Positions 49,470 through 57,209 of a stretch of DNA of 64,000 nt are shown piece after piece. Each line of letters starts with the position of its first letter. Position 1 is the stretch's first letter. A program made the translations under genes and the position numbers. The stretch covers positions 1 through 64,000 of the forward strand of contig JAXLSX010000004.1 of assembly GCA_046330285.1 (NCBI GenBank), in the 5' to 3' direction. Below the pieces are notes generated by a model. That model was not told the DNA's origin. It saw only the letters and a program-made list of their open reading frames with translations, and made no database searches. The DNA is from RHKX01 sp046330285 (lineage in GTDB: Bacteria; Actinomycetota; Thermoleophilia; Solirubrobacterales; 70-9).

Positions 49470-51584
49470 ATGCCGGACCTGAATCCGGGAACCACTTTCG
49501 CCGGTCACAGGATCGAGGGGATCGCCGGCCGCGGCGGGATGGGAACGGTCTACCGGGCCACCCACCTGGCGCTCGACCATGTCGTCGCGCTGAAGGTGAT
49601 CGCCGCCGACCTCGCCGCCGATGACGCCTTCCGCGAGCGGTTCCGCTCGGAGTCGCGGATCGCCGTCTCGCTCCGCCACCCCAACGTCGTGCCGATCCAC
49701 CACGCCGGTGAGGAGGACGGGTTGCTGTTCGTGACGATGGACCTGATCGACGGCCCCGACCTGCGGCGGATGCTGATCGCCAACGGCACCCTGCCCGCCG
49801 ACCGCGCGACCGAGATCGTCGGCCAGGTCGCATCGGCGCTCGACGTCGCTCATTCCCGCGGCCTCGTCCACCGCGACATCAAGCCCGGGAACATCCTCGT
49901 CGAGGAGGATCCTCGCTCGGGTGGCGACCACGCCTACCTGACCGACTTCGGCCTCGCCAAGCGCTTCGATCGGGCGACCGAGGCGGGCGCGCTGACCCGG
50001 ACCGGGGCCTTCGTCGGCACTCTCGACTACGTCGCGCCCGAGCAGATCCGCGGCGACCGGGTCGACGCCCGAACCGACGTCTACGCCCTTGGCTGCGTCA
50101 TGTACGAAGCGATCTCCGGCCGCGCCCCGTTCGCCGACCGCGAGGAGAACGTCGCCAAGATCTACGCCCACCTCCAGGACGAGCCGCCGTGGCTCCCCGG
50201 CGACACCGACGGCCCGCTCGACGAGGTCCTCGCCCGCGCCCTCGCCAAGGAGCCGGGTGACCGCTTTCCCTCCGCCGGCGACCTCGCCCGCGCCGCCGCC
50301 GCCGCGCTCGAGGGCGACGAGCTCCTGCGCTCGGCCGAGCGCAGCGTCGCGACCGGCAAGGCCGCCCCCGAGACCGAGGAACCGGACGTGCCGCCGATCG
50401 CCGACACGATCGAGACCGAGGCTGGGGCTGGCGGCGCGGCCGAGCCGCCGTCGGAGCCGCCCGCGGGCCCGCCGCCGACCGAGGCGATGGAAGCGCCCGA
50501 GCCGACCGAGCCCCACGAGGCCCCGCCGACCGAGGCCATGACCGCACCGGCGACGCCGATCCCGGATACGCCGACGCCGCCCTCCGACCCGCCGGCGAAG
50601 CGCGCCTCCGATGGCGGGGGATCGGGCCCGCGCTGGGGCCGGATCGCCGCCGCGCTCGCGGCGGTGGCCGTGGTGGCGGTCGCAGCCGTGCTGCTGCTGG
50701 GCGGGGGAGGGGACGAGACGATCGCCTACGCCCAGCCGAAAGTCGATGGCGATCCGGTCCCGCTGGACGGGATGCCGGTGGGCATCGCGGTCGGGGAGGG
50801 AACGGTCGGGGTTGCGACGCGCGAGGGGCAGTCGGTCACGCTGTTCAGCGAGAAGACGGGCGAGCCGACCGGGAACTCGGTATCGCTTCCCGGACGGGGG
50901 GAGGACGTCACTTTCAGTGAAGGAGCATTTTGGGCGACCGTGCCTCCGGCCAAGGCCGTCGTCACCGCAAAGGTCAATGGCAGCGAACGGGAGGAGATCG
51001 ACGTCGGCGGAGCCGCCTACGGCATTGCCCCCGATGACGGGACGGTCTGGGCCGCAGAGCCCGGGCAGCGGCGGATCGCATCCATCGACACCTCGGATCT
51101 ATCCGTCAGCTCGATCCCTGTCGAGGCCGCAGACGAACCGGCTCAGCTCGCGCCAGGGGACGGAGTGATCTGGGTCGTCGACCGCGGAGCCGGCCAGGTC
51201 TTCCGCGTCGATCCGAATAACCCGTCCGAGGCCCAGGGGTTCGGGACCGGCTCGAATCCCAAGGGGGTCACGGTCTCCGACGACGGCTCGGTCTGGGTCG
51301 CCAACACCGACGGCGCCACCGTCGTCCGGCTCGACGGCGAAGGCGAACAGATCGGCCAGATCGACGTCGGTGGCGACCCACGCCTGCTTGCGTTCGGCTT
51401 CGGACGTGTCTGGGTTGCCAACGGGGACGGTTCGGTTCAGGCGATCAACCCCGGCGACAACTCCGTCCAGTCGGTGAAGGTCGGGGGCTCGCCCGAGGAC
51501 GTCGCCATCGGCACCGATCGGGTCTGGGTCACCACGGGTTCCGGCAGCTCGGTCGTTCGGATCGACCCCGGCGCCGCCGAATAA
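49470..51584 (+). CDS. Transmembrane Ser/Thr protein kinase with extracellular beta-propeller
   Basis: 704 residues. Kinase domain 1-275: glycine loop GIAGRGGMGTVY, ATP Lys K42 in ALKVI, catalytic HRDIKPGN (D136), DFGLAKRF, and APE region DYVAPEQIRG. A Pro/Glu/Ala linker (about 285-385) and a helix (about 390-410) lead to an outer propeller of NHL/Vgb-like repeats: repeated VWVAN/VWAAE strands such as GTVWAAEPGQRRIASIDT and GSVWVANTDGATVVRLDG. This is the PknD-type layout. The outer part of the gene (from about 50,930) is visibly less GC-rich than the kinase part. An FHA protein gene lies 1 kb downstream and could encode a substrate. Confidence 0.93.
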   Translation: MPDLNPGTTFAGHRIEGIAGRGGMGTVYRATHLALDHVVALKVIAADLAADDAFRERFRSESRIAVSLRHPNVVPIHHAGEEDGLLFVTMDLIDGPDLRRMLIANGTLPADRATEIVGQVASALDVAHSRGLVHRDIKPGNILVEEDPRSGGDHAYLTDFGLAKRFDRATEAGALTRTGAFVGTLDYVAPEQIRGDRVDARTDVYALGCVMYEAISGRAPFADREENVAKIYAHLQDEPPWLPGDTDGPLDEVLARALAKEPGDRFPSAGDLARAAAAALEGDELLRSAERSVATGKAAPETEEPDVPPIADTIETEAGAGGAAEPPSEPPAGPPPTEAMEAPEPTEPHEAPPTEAMTAPATPIPDTPTPPSDPPAKRASDGGGSGPRWGRIAAALAAVAVVAVAAVLLLGGGGDETIAYAQPKVDGDPVPLDGMPVGIAVGEGTVGVATREGQSVTLFSEKTGEPTGNSVSLPGRGEDVTFSEGAFWATVPPAKAVVTAKVNGSEREEIDVGGAAYGIAPDDGTVWAAEPGQRRIASIDTSDLSVSSIPVEAADEPAQLAPGDGVIWVVDRGAGQVFRVDPNNPSEAQGFGTGSNPKGVTVSDDGSVWVANTDGATVVRLDGEGEQIGQIDVGGDPRLLAFGFGRVWVANGDGSVQAINPGDNSVQSVKVGGSPEDVAIGTDRVWVTTGSGSSVVRIDPGAAE

Positions 51585-51612
51585 CTCCCGTCTGAACCTC
51601 GGCTCGCGAGGT

Positions 51613-51706
51613 TGCAGAAACCGGCTGTGGTGTTGGGTTTCTGCAGGTTCGTGGGCCGGAACCAGGCGAGGCGTCAGAAAGTTGCGCTGGGGTGGAGTTT
51701 CTGACG
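51613..51706. repeat. Tandem pair of palindromic repeats, 60-bp period
   Basis: Copy 1 has arms TGCAGAAACC (51613-51622) and GGTTTCTGCA (51636-51645). Copy 2 has arms CGTCAGAAA (51672-51680) and TTTCTGACG (51698-51706). The copies are in exact 60-nt register, sharing GCGAGG before the first arm and CAGAAA...GTTTCTG at identical offsets. They look like a REP-type doublet in the 203-nt gap after the kinase gene; they may also act as terminators. Confidence 0.6.
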
Positions 51707-51737
51707 TCTCGTTGATCGTGGCGGCCCCGGAACGACA

Positions 51738-51763
51738 CGAGGCCCCGCCGGAGCGGGGCCTCG
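51738..51763 (-). terminator. Terminator of the secreted protein gene
   Basis: CGAGGCCCCGC / GCGGGGCCTCG, a perfect 11-bp stem with a 4-nt loop, 24 nt after the minus-strand stop at 51788. Confidence 0.8.
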
Positions 51764-51787
51764 GGACGTCGTCCGATCGAGTGGCGG

Positions 51788-52378
51788 CTACTTGATCTTG
51801 CCTTCGATCAGGAGCCAGCAGCCGTCGTCGGAGCCGAGGCTCTGGAGGGCGTTGCCGACCTTCAGCGCCGGGTTGTAGAGCAGCGTGTTGTCGCCGCCGG
51901 AGCTGCACCGGAGGGTGCTGGTCTTCTTGGTCTTGATGGCGATCTGCTCGCCCTCGTGGACGGGGACGTCGACCTTGAACTTCTCGACGTCGTAGGAGCC
52001 GTCGTCGGGACCGGTCTGGCCGTCGTAGCGGATCCGCGGGCCCTGGGTGACGACCTTGGCCTTCTGGTTGTTGGTGACCTTGACGAGCTGGAGCTTGAAG
52101 CTGCCGGGGGCGCCGGCGATCAGCTTGATCTGCTTCAGCTTGCCGTCCTCGGGGGCCTTCTCGCCGCCGGGATTGCCGTAGGCGTCGTTGAGGACCCAGG
52201 TACAGGTCTTCCCCTCGAAGCCGTTGCAGTCGTGCGGGGTGCCGGCGTTGGACGGCTGCACGTCGGGCTTGACGTCGGCTCCGAAGTTGGAGGCCGAGGC
52301 CGAGGCCGCGGCGGGCCCGCCGATCATGGCGACGGCGGCGACTGCGAGGGCGATGGTGGTCTTGGTGCGGTTGAACAT
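51788..52378 (-). CDS. Secreted protein of unknown function
   Basis: 196 residues. Signal peptide MFNRTKTTIALAVAAVAMIG ending ASASA. The mature protein has four Cys (HDCNGFEGKTCTW, TLRCSS, DDGCWLL), likely two disulfides, and a beta-rich pattern (FKLQLVKVTNNQKAKVV, KVDVPVHEGEQIAIKTKKT) that recalls the small extracellular beta-sandwich domains of actinobacteria. Not recognised as a named family. GAAAGGAAA precedes ATG 52378. It is isolated between the kinase and the FHA gene. Confidence 0.8.
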   Translation of the reverse strand: MFNRTKTTIALAVAAVAMIGGPAAASASASNFGADVKPDVQPSNAGTPHDCNGFEGKTCTWVLNDAYGNPGGEKAPEDGKLKQIKLIAGAPGSFKLQLVKVTNNQKAKVVTQGPRIRYDGQTGPDDGSYDVEKFKVDVPVHEGEQIAIKTKKTSTLRCSSGGDNTLLYNPALKVGNALQSLGSDDGCWLLIEGKIK

Positions 52379-52526
52379 CGGATTTCCTTTCGGTTGGGAC
52401 CGCTGCGCTTGCTTCCGCGCCGCGGTGGATCCACCATCGCCCGGCCGCCACCCTGCGCCCAGCCACCCGCGGGCGGGAGCCGCCTCCCGGGCGGGGTCGT
52501 CCCGCTCACCCCCCGGTGTCGGGCGG

Positions 52527-53204
52527 CTAGAGGTCGCGCTCGGTGATCAGGCCGGTCTGCATCGCCCGCTGGACGAGGTCGACCCGCTTGCGGCTCTGCG
52601 GCGCATCGGCGAGGTCGAACTTCTCGAACAGTGCCCTGAGATGCGTCTTGACCGCGTCGACGCTGAGATGGAGCTCGGCCGCGATCTCGGCGTTCGTCGC
52701 CGGGCTCGCGAACGCCGGGCCGTCCTTGAACGGGCGACAGAGCGCGACGAGGACGCGGCGCTGGGCGGGGGAGACGCCGGCCGCGGCGGCGAGGTCGCTG
52801 GAGATGACGGTCGAGTCGCCGCCGCCCGTGGCCGCGGCCCGGAACCGGATCCGCGTCCTGCCGACCCGGATCACGTCGCCGTCGCGGAGCATCCGGCGGC
52901 CGCTGATCCGCTCCTCGTTGACGAAGGAGCCATTGCGCGACAGCCCGTCGTCGACGAGCGTGCAGTCGGTCCCGACGTGCTCGATCTGGGCGTGGAGCTT
53001 CGAAACCTCGCCGTCGGCGGGGAGGCTGACGTCGGCGGAGGGGCTGCGGCCGATCCAGAGCTCGCCGCGGTCGCCGCTGATCGACTCGATCCGCTGGACG
53101 TCGTCGCCGTCGCGATAGACGAGCAGCGGCATCCCGAGCCGCTCCATCTCGATCTGCTCCTTGAGCTCCGACGCCGTCTGTTGGCGCTCTCCCGCTGCGC
53201 TCAT
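52527..53204 (-). CDS. FHA-domain protein with C-terminal HTH
   Basis: 225 residues. The FHA domain (about 35-130) has GRSPSADVSL, SKLHAQIEH and LSRNGSFVNEERI, the phosphothreonine-binding signature. The C-terminal part, NAEIAAELHLSVDAVKTHLRALFEKF, is a LuxR/GerE-like HTH. It should read phosphorylation on a Thr-containing partner and bind DNA, a link to the nearby kinase. ATG 53204 lies 8 nt after TAGCTT; an earlier in-frame start (53225) would overlap that box. Confidence 0.88.
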   Translation of the reverse strand: MSAAGERQQTASELKEQIEMERLGMPLLVYRDGDDVQRIESISGDRGELWIGRSPSADVSLPADGEVSKLHAQIEHVGTDCTLVDDGLSRNGSFVNEERISGRRMLRDGDVIRVGRTRIRFRAAATGGGDSTVISSDLAAAAGVSPAQRRVLVALCRPFKDGPAFASPATNAEIAAELHLSVDAVKTHLRALFEKFDLADAPQSRKRVDLVQRAMQTGLITERDL

Positions 53205-53212
53205 GACACCGG

Positions 53213-53218
53213 AAGCTA
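53213..53218 (-). promoter_or_regulatory. -10 element of a leaderless promoter (FHA gene)
   Basis: TAGCTT on the minus strand ends 8 nt before ATG 53204. Confidence 0.4.
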
Positions 53219-53279
53219 GCGCCATCCGAAGACGAGAGACCGCCGATGCGCGGCGCTTGTATACATTCCCCGCCCGTCC

Positions 53280-54401
53280 ATGAGGCTAGGCGTCCCGAAA
53301 GAATCCCGTGCAGGGGAGCGGCGAGTCGCGCTGATCCCCGACACCGTCAAGTCGCTGACGGCGAAGGACCTCGAAGTGATCGTCGAGTCCGGAGCCGGCG
53401 AGGGCGCCGGGCACCCCGATGAGCAGTACACCGAGGCGGGCGCGACGATCGGCGATCCCTGGGGCGCCGACATCGTCCTCCACGTCGCACCACCGACGGT
53501 CGAGGAGATCGGCCGGGTCGGCGACGGCAAGATCCTGATCGGCTTCCTCTCGCCGCTGACGGCGACCGACACGACCAGGGCGCTCGCGTCCGGCAACGTC
53601 ACCTCGTTCGCGGTCGAGGCGATCCCGCGGATCACCCGCGCGCAGGCGATGGACGCCCTCTCTTCTCAGGCCAACGTCGCCGGCTACGCCGCGACCCTCC
53701 TCGCAGCCCGCGAGGCCGGCCGCTTCTTCCCGATGATGACCACGGCCGCCGGCACCGTCTCGCCGGCCAAGGTGATGGTCCTCGGCGCCGGCGTCGCCGG
53801 CCTGCAGGCGATCGCCACGGCCAAGCGCCTCGGCGCCGTCGTCAGCGGCTTCGACATCCGCCGCGCCGCTTGGGAGCAGATCAAGTCGCTCGGCGGGCGG
53901 CCCCTCGAGCTCGACTTCATCCCCGACGCCGAGGACGAGGGCGGCTACGCGCGCCCGCTCACCGACGAGGAGAACGAGAAGGTCCGCGAGGCGCTGGCGG
54001 AGAACGCCGGCCGCCAGGACGTGATCATCACCACGGCGCAGATCCCGGGCCGCGCGGCTCCGATCCTGATCACCGCCGACGGCGTCCGCAACATGGCGCC
54101 GGGCTCGGTGATCATCGACCTCGCCGGCGAGAGCGGCGGCAACTGCGAGCTGACGAAGGCCGACGAGGTCGTCGTCGAGAACGGCGTCAAGATCCTCGCC
54201 CCGACGAACCTCGCGAGCGACATGTCCGCGCACGCCTCCCAGCTCTACGCCAAGAACCTCGAGAACTTCATCGGCCTGATCACCTCCGAGGAGGGGGCGC
54301 TCGAGCTCAACTTCGACGACGAGGTCGTCGCCGGCGCCTGCCTGACCCACGGCGGCGAGATCAAGAACGAGCGCGCGAAGAGCGTCGTGGAGGGCGGCTG
54401 A
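53280..54401 (+). CDS. pntAA: NAD(P) transhydrogenase subunit alpha, part 1
   Basis: 373-residue NAD-binding domain I. MRLGVPKESRAGERRVALIP opens the AlaDH/PNT family; VMVLGAGVAGLQAIATAKRLGAVVSGFDIR is the Rossmann motif, and DVIITTAQIPGRAAPILI the mobile-loop region. It lacks the membrane part, which is in the next gene: the split (PntAA/PntAB) form seen in many actinobacteria. With PntB it uses the proton gradient to reduce NADP+ by NADH. TACATT (53262-53267) may be the -10 box, 12 nt before ATG. Confidence 0.95.
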   Translation: MRLGVPKESRAGERRVALIPDTVKSLTAKDLEVIVESGAGEGAGHPDEQYTEAGATIGDPWGADIVLHVAPPTVEEIGRVGDGKILIGFLSPLTATDTTRALASGNVTSFAVEAIPRITRAQAMDALSSQANVAGYAATLLAAREAGRFFPMMTTAAGTVSPAKVMVLGAGVAGLQAIATAKRLGAVVSGFDIRRAAWEQIKSLGGRPLELDFIPDAEDEGGYARPLTDEENEKVREALAENAGRQDVIITTAQIPGRAAPILITADGVRNMAPGSVIIDLAGESGGNCELTKADEVVVENGVKILAPTNLASDMSAHASQLYAKNLENFIGLITSEEGALELNFDDEVVAGACLTHGGEIKNERAKSVVEGG

Positions 54402-54404
54402 GCA

Positions 54405-54713
54405 ATGGACCTCGTAACCGAGTTCACGATCTTCGTCCTCGCCGCGTTCGTCGGCTTCGAGGTGATCTCGAAGGTCCCGGCGACGCTGCACACCCCGCTG
54501 ATGTCGCAGACGAACGCGATCCACGGCATCGTCATGCTCGGCGGCCTGATCGTCGCCGGCTACGCCGAGGGCGCTCTCGAGCTGACGCTGGCCTTCATCG
54601 CGATCGCCTTCGGCGCGATCAACATCGTCGGCGGTTTCATGGTCACCGACCGGATGCTCGGCATGTTCAGCCGCAAGAAGCCGAAGCCGGCCGACGGCGA
54701 GAAGGGAAGCTGA
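54405..54713 (+). CDS. pntAB: NAD(P) transhydrogenase subunit alpha, part 2
   Basis: 102 residues with three or four helices. VTEFTIFVLAAFVGFEVISKVPATLHTPLMSQTNAIHGIVM is the standard PntAB sequence, with HTPLMS and AIHG conserved. It forms part of the proton channel in domain II. ATG is 3 nt after pntAA. Confidence 0.95.
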   Translation: MDLVTEFTIFVLAAFVGFEVISKVPATLHTPLMSQTNAIHGIVMLGGLIVAGYAEGALELTLAFIAIAFGAINIVGGFMVTDRMLGMFSRKKPKPADGEKGS

Positions 54714-54720
54714 CCGGCCG

Positions 54721-56133
54721 ATGCTGACCGCAGTGCTCGAGCCGGGCGGCGATCTGTCGACCCTCCTCTACGTCCTCGCCTTCTCGCTGTTCATCATCGG
54801 GATCAAGCAGGGGACGTCGCCGACCACGGCCAAGCGCGGCAACATGATCGCCGCCGTCGGTATGGCCGTCGCGGTCGTGACGACGCTGCTGCTCGACGGC
54901 ATCGGCAACTGGGGCGTGATCTTCGGCGGCCTCCTCGTCGGCGGCGCGATCGGCGTCATCGCCTCGATCCGGGTGCAGATGACCGAGATGCCGCAGATGG
55001 TGGCCCTCTACAACGGCGTCGGCGGCGGCGCGGTCGCCCTGATCGCCTGGTCGGAGTTCCGCCACGGGATGGGCGGGGAGTTCCCGCTCGAGGAGCTGAT
55101 CCCGATCCTCTTCTCGGCCGTCGTCGGCTCGGTCTCCTTCTGGGGCTCGAACATCGCCTTCGCGAAGCTCCAGGACCTGATCCCGACGAGGCCGCTGGCG
55201 GTCCCCGGCCAGCAGGTGATCAACGTGATCCTGCTGGTCGTGATCATCGGCGCCTGCATCGTCCTCGGCGTCGACCACGACAGCGGCCCCTCGCAGGGTC
55301 TCTTCATCGGCGTCCTGATCGCCGCGGCGCTGCTCGGCAACCTCGTCGTCCTGCCGATCGGCGGTGCGGACATGCCGGTCGTGATCTCCCTCCTCAACGC
55401 CCTCACCGGCCTCTCCGCCGCCGCCGCGGGCTTCTCGCTCGACAACGTCGCGCTGATCGTCGCCGGCACGCTCGTCGGCTCCTCGGGCACGTTGCTGACG
55501 ATGGAGATGGCGACGGCGATGAACCGCTCCGTCCCCAACATCCTCTTCGCCGGCTTCGGCGGCGCCCCGGCCGGCGGTGCCGGCGGTTCCGGCGAGGAGC
55601 GGCCGCACCGCTCCGTCACCGCCCAGGACGCGGCGATCTCGCTCGCCTACGCCGACTCCGTCGTGATCGTCCCCGGTTACGGTCTCGCCGTCGCCCAGGC
55701 CCAGCACGCCGTCAAGGAGATGGCCGACGAGCTCGAGAAGCGCGGGGTCGAGGTCCGCTACGCGATCCACCCCGTCGCCGGCCGCATGCCCGGTCACATG
55801 AACGTCCTCCTCGCCGAAGCTGACGTCTCCTACGACAAGCTCGTCGAGATGGAGGAGATCAACCCCGACATGCCGCGCACCGACGTGGCCGTCGTCATCG
55901 GCGCCAACGACGTCACCAACCCCGCTGCCAAGGACGACCCCGACAGCCCGATCGCCGGAATGCCGATCATCGAGGTCGCCGACGCCCAGCAGGTGATCGT
56001 CATCAAGCGCTCCCTCAGTCCCGGCTTCGCCGGCATCGACAACGACCTCTTCTACCTCGACAAGACCGCGATGCTCTTCGACGACGCCAAAAAGGCGGCG
56101 CAAGAAATCGCCGCCGAAGTAACGAAGCTCTGA
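54721..56133 (+). CDS. pntB: NAD(P) transhydrogenase subunit beta
   Basis: 470 residues: about nine helices to residue 270, then the NADP-binding domain III. Helix motifs include MPQMVALYNGVGGGAVALIA; domain III has VVIVPGYGLAVAQAQHAVKEM, HPVAGRMPGHMNVLLAEA and VVIGANDVTNPAA. Domain III ends in the usual helix AAQEIAAEVTKL. Third gene of the pnt operon (7 nt gap). The operon provides NADPH for biosynthesis and redox defence. Confidence 0.95.
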   Translation: MLTAVLEPGGDLSTLLYVLAFSLFIIGIKQGTSPTTAKRGNMIAAVGMAVAVVTTLLLDGIGNWGVIFGGLLVGGAIGVIASIRVQMTEMPQMVALYNGVGGGAVALIAWSEFRHGMGGEFPLEELIPILFSAVVGSVSFWGSNIAFAKLQDLIPTRPLAVPGQQVINVILLVVIIGACIVLGVDHDSGPSQGLFIGVLIAAALLGNLVVLPIGGADMPVVISLLNALTGLSAAAAGFSLDNVALIVAGTLVGSSGTLLTMEMATAMNRSVPNILFAGFGGAPAGGAGGSGEERPHRSVTAQDAAISLAYADSVVIVPGYGLAVAQAQHAVKEMADELEKRGVEVRYAIHPVAGRMPGHMNVLLAEADVSYDKLVEMEEINPDMPRTDVAVVIGANDVTNPAAKDDPDSPIAGMPIIEVADAQQVIVIKRSLSPGFAGIDNDLFYLDKTAMLFDDAKKAAQEIAAEVTKL

Positions 56134-56477
56134 CGGGCCCGGGGGCGCCGACTCGGCGTCCTCGTCGGCTCACGGCCTGAAGGCCGCTTCGCCTCCTGCG
56201 TCCTTGATTCGGCGGCCCCGGACCTCGTCAGTCTCGGTGCCACCTCTTTCCAGGGCCGAACCCGCTCGCCGAGAGGTGGGTGGGGGTTCGGCTGGGGAGT
56301 GGGGTCGTTCCCGGCACTGGGTCGGATTCGGTGGCCATACGACCCACAACCCGGCCCAGTGGACCGCTGACCCCGATCCATGCCCGTATACGGGCATGAT
56401 CCTCCTCAGCGGGCCAGCGCGGCGCAGCCGCGGCGCCTCGAAAGCCGACCGACGCCGGGCGTAGATTCCCCGGCTCC
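56134..56477. other. Intergenic region after pntB
   Basis: 344 nt without a credible gene. Two small hairpins follow the pntB stop (CGCCG-ACT-CGGCG at 56146-56158 and CGGCCT-GA-AGGCCG at 56173-56186) and may end transcription. A 20-bp palindrome (56379-56398) and a probable -10 (TAGATT, 56462-56467) for the next gene lie further on. Confidence 0.55.
56379..56398. promoter_or_regulatory. Perfect 20-bp palindrome, candidate operator
   Basis: CATGCCCG TATA CGGGCATG reads the same on both strands over 20 bp with no spacer. It lies 64 nt before the TAGATT box of the PRC-barrel gene. No regulator can be named. Confidence 0.45.
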
Positions 56478-56852
56478 ATGGAGACCCGTGCCACCAGTCC
56501 CGTGATGTTCGGCGGGCCGAGATGTCCCGACCTCGCCGAGGTCGAGACCTGGATCGGCTGGCGCGTCGACGACGTGCACGGGTCAATGATGGGACGGGTC
56601 GAGTCGATTCGCCTCGATTCGACGGGCCGGCCGCTGTGGCTGATCGTCAGCGAGTTCCGCTTCGGCGAGGGCCGGCGGTTCGTGATCCCGGCCGGCGACG
56701 CTGTCGGCGGGTCCGGTCGGGTCTGGTGCCCGCACCTGCGGGAGCGGATCCGAGCCACGGCGAGCATGGTCGGCGCCAGGTTCACTCCGCAGGCGGACCG
56801 CCGCCTGCTGAGTCACTACGTCGGCCGCGCCGACGCCGATCGCGCCGCCTGA
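56478..56852 (+). CDS. PRC-barrel-like domain protein
   Basis: 124 residues. The core IGWRVDDVHGSMMGRVESIRLDSTGRPLWLIVSEF, then RRFVIPAGDAV, follows the PRC-barrel pattern (a small beta-barrel found in reaction-centre H subunits and RimM). The C-terminal part, ERIRATASMVGARFTPQADRRLLSHYV, is helical and repeats a common tail of actinobacterial PRC proteins. Function unknown. ATG 56478 follows TAGATT by 10 nt. Confidence 0.7.
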   Translation: METRATSPVMFGGPRCPDLAEVETWIGWRVDDVHGSMMGRVESIRLDSTGRPLWLIVSEFRFGEGRRFVIPAGDAVGGSGRVWCPHLRERIRATASMVGARFTPQADRRLLSHYVGRADADRAA

Positions 56853-56867
56853 GGCCGGGCCCGCGAC

Positions 56868-57137
56868 TCAGTCGCGCTCGCGCTTGCGGTCGCGCCGGAC
56901 GTGCGGCCAGAGCCAGCCGGCGAGGAAGCCGGCGAGAAACGTGATCAGGAGGATGAAGAAGAGGGGAGTGCTGGTCGTGGCGACGATGAAGTCGACCTCG
57001 ACCTTCTGCGAGTTCTGGACGATGAACAGCAGTGCGATGGCGGCGATGACGATCGCCGCGTAGAAGCGCCAGCTTCGCTGCTTCGAGGGCTTCTGGCCGG
57101 GCAGCGGGGCGGCCCCGCGATGCGGTCGATCGCTCAT
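56868..57137 (-). CDS. LapA-domain (DUF1049) membrane protein
   Basis: 89 residues. Two helices: WRFYAAIVIAAIALLFIVQNS, with the hallmark FIVQN followed by QKVEVDF, and STPLFFILLITFLAGFLAGWLWP. This is the LapA/YciS-like family, linked in enterobacteria to lipopolysaccharide assembly regulation but widespread with unknown role. Basic tail RRDRKRERD. ATG 57137 lies 8 nt after TAGGGT. Confidence 0.85.
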   Translation of the reverse strand: MSDRPHRGAAPLPGQKPSKQRSWRFYAAIVIAAIALLFIVQNSQKVEVDFIVATTSTPLFFILLITFLAGFLAGWLWPHVRRDRKRERD

Positions 57138-57145
57138 TCCTTGCG

Positions 57146-57151
57146 ACCCTA
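57146..57151 (-). promoter_or_regulatory. -10 element of a leaderless promoter (LapA gene)
   Basis: TAGGGT on the minus strand ends 8 nt before ATG 57137. Confidence 0.35.
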
Positions 57152-57197
57152 GCGCCTTTCGGCACAGTCGCGGTGCCACACGTGACGCGGCCGTCCC

Positions 57198-57203
57198 TAG
57201 CGT
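57198..57203 (+). promoter_or_regulatory. -10 element of a leaderless promoter (pilin-like gene)
   Basis: TAGCGT ends 6 nt before ATG 57210; divergent from the LapA promoter, 46 bp away. Confidence 0.35.
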
Positions 57204-57209
57204 CGGGAC

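Noticed and set aside
50930..51584. Recent horizontal transfer of the kinase sensor domain, because GC falls there
   Set aside because: The drop is mild and explained by a beta-propeller rich in Asp, Ser, Asn and Val codons; no junction or repeat marks an insertion.
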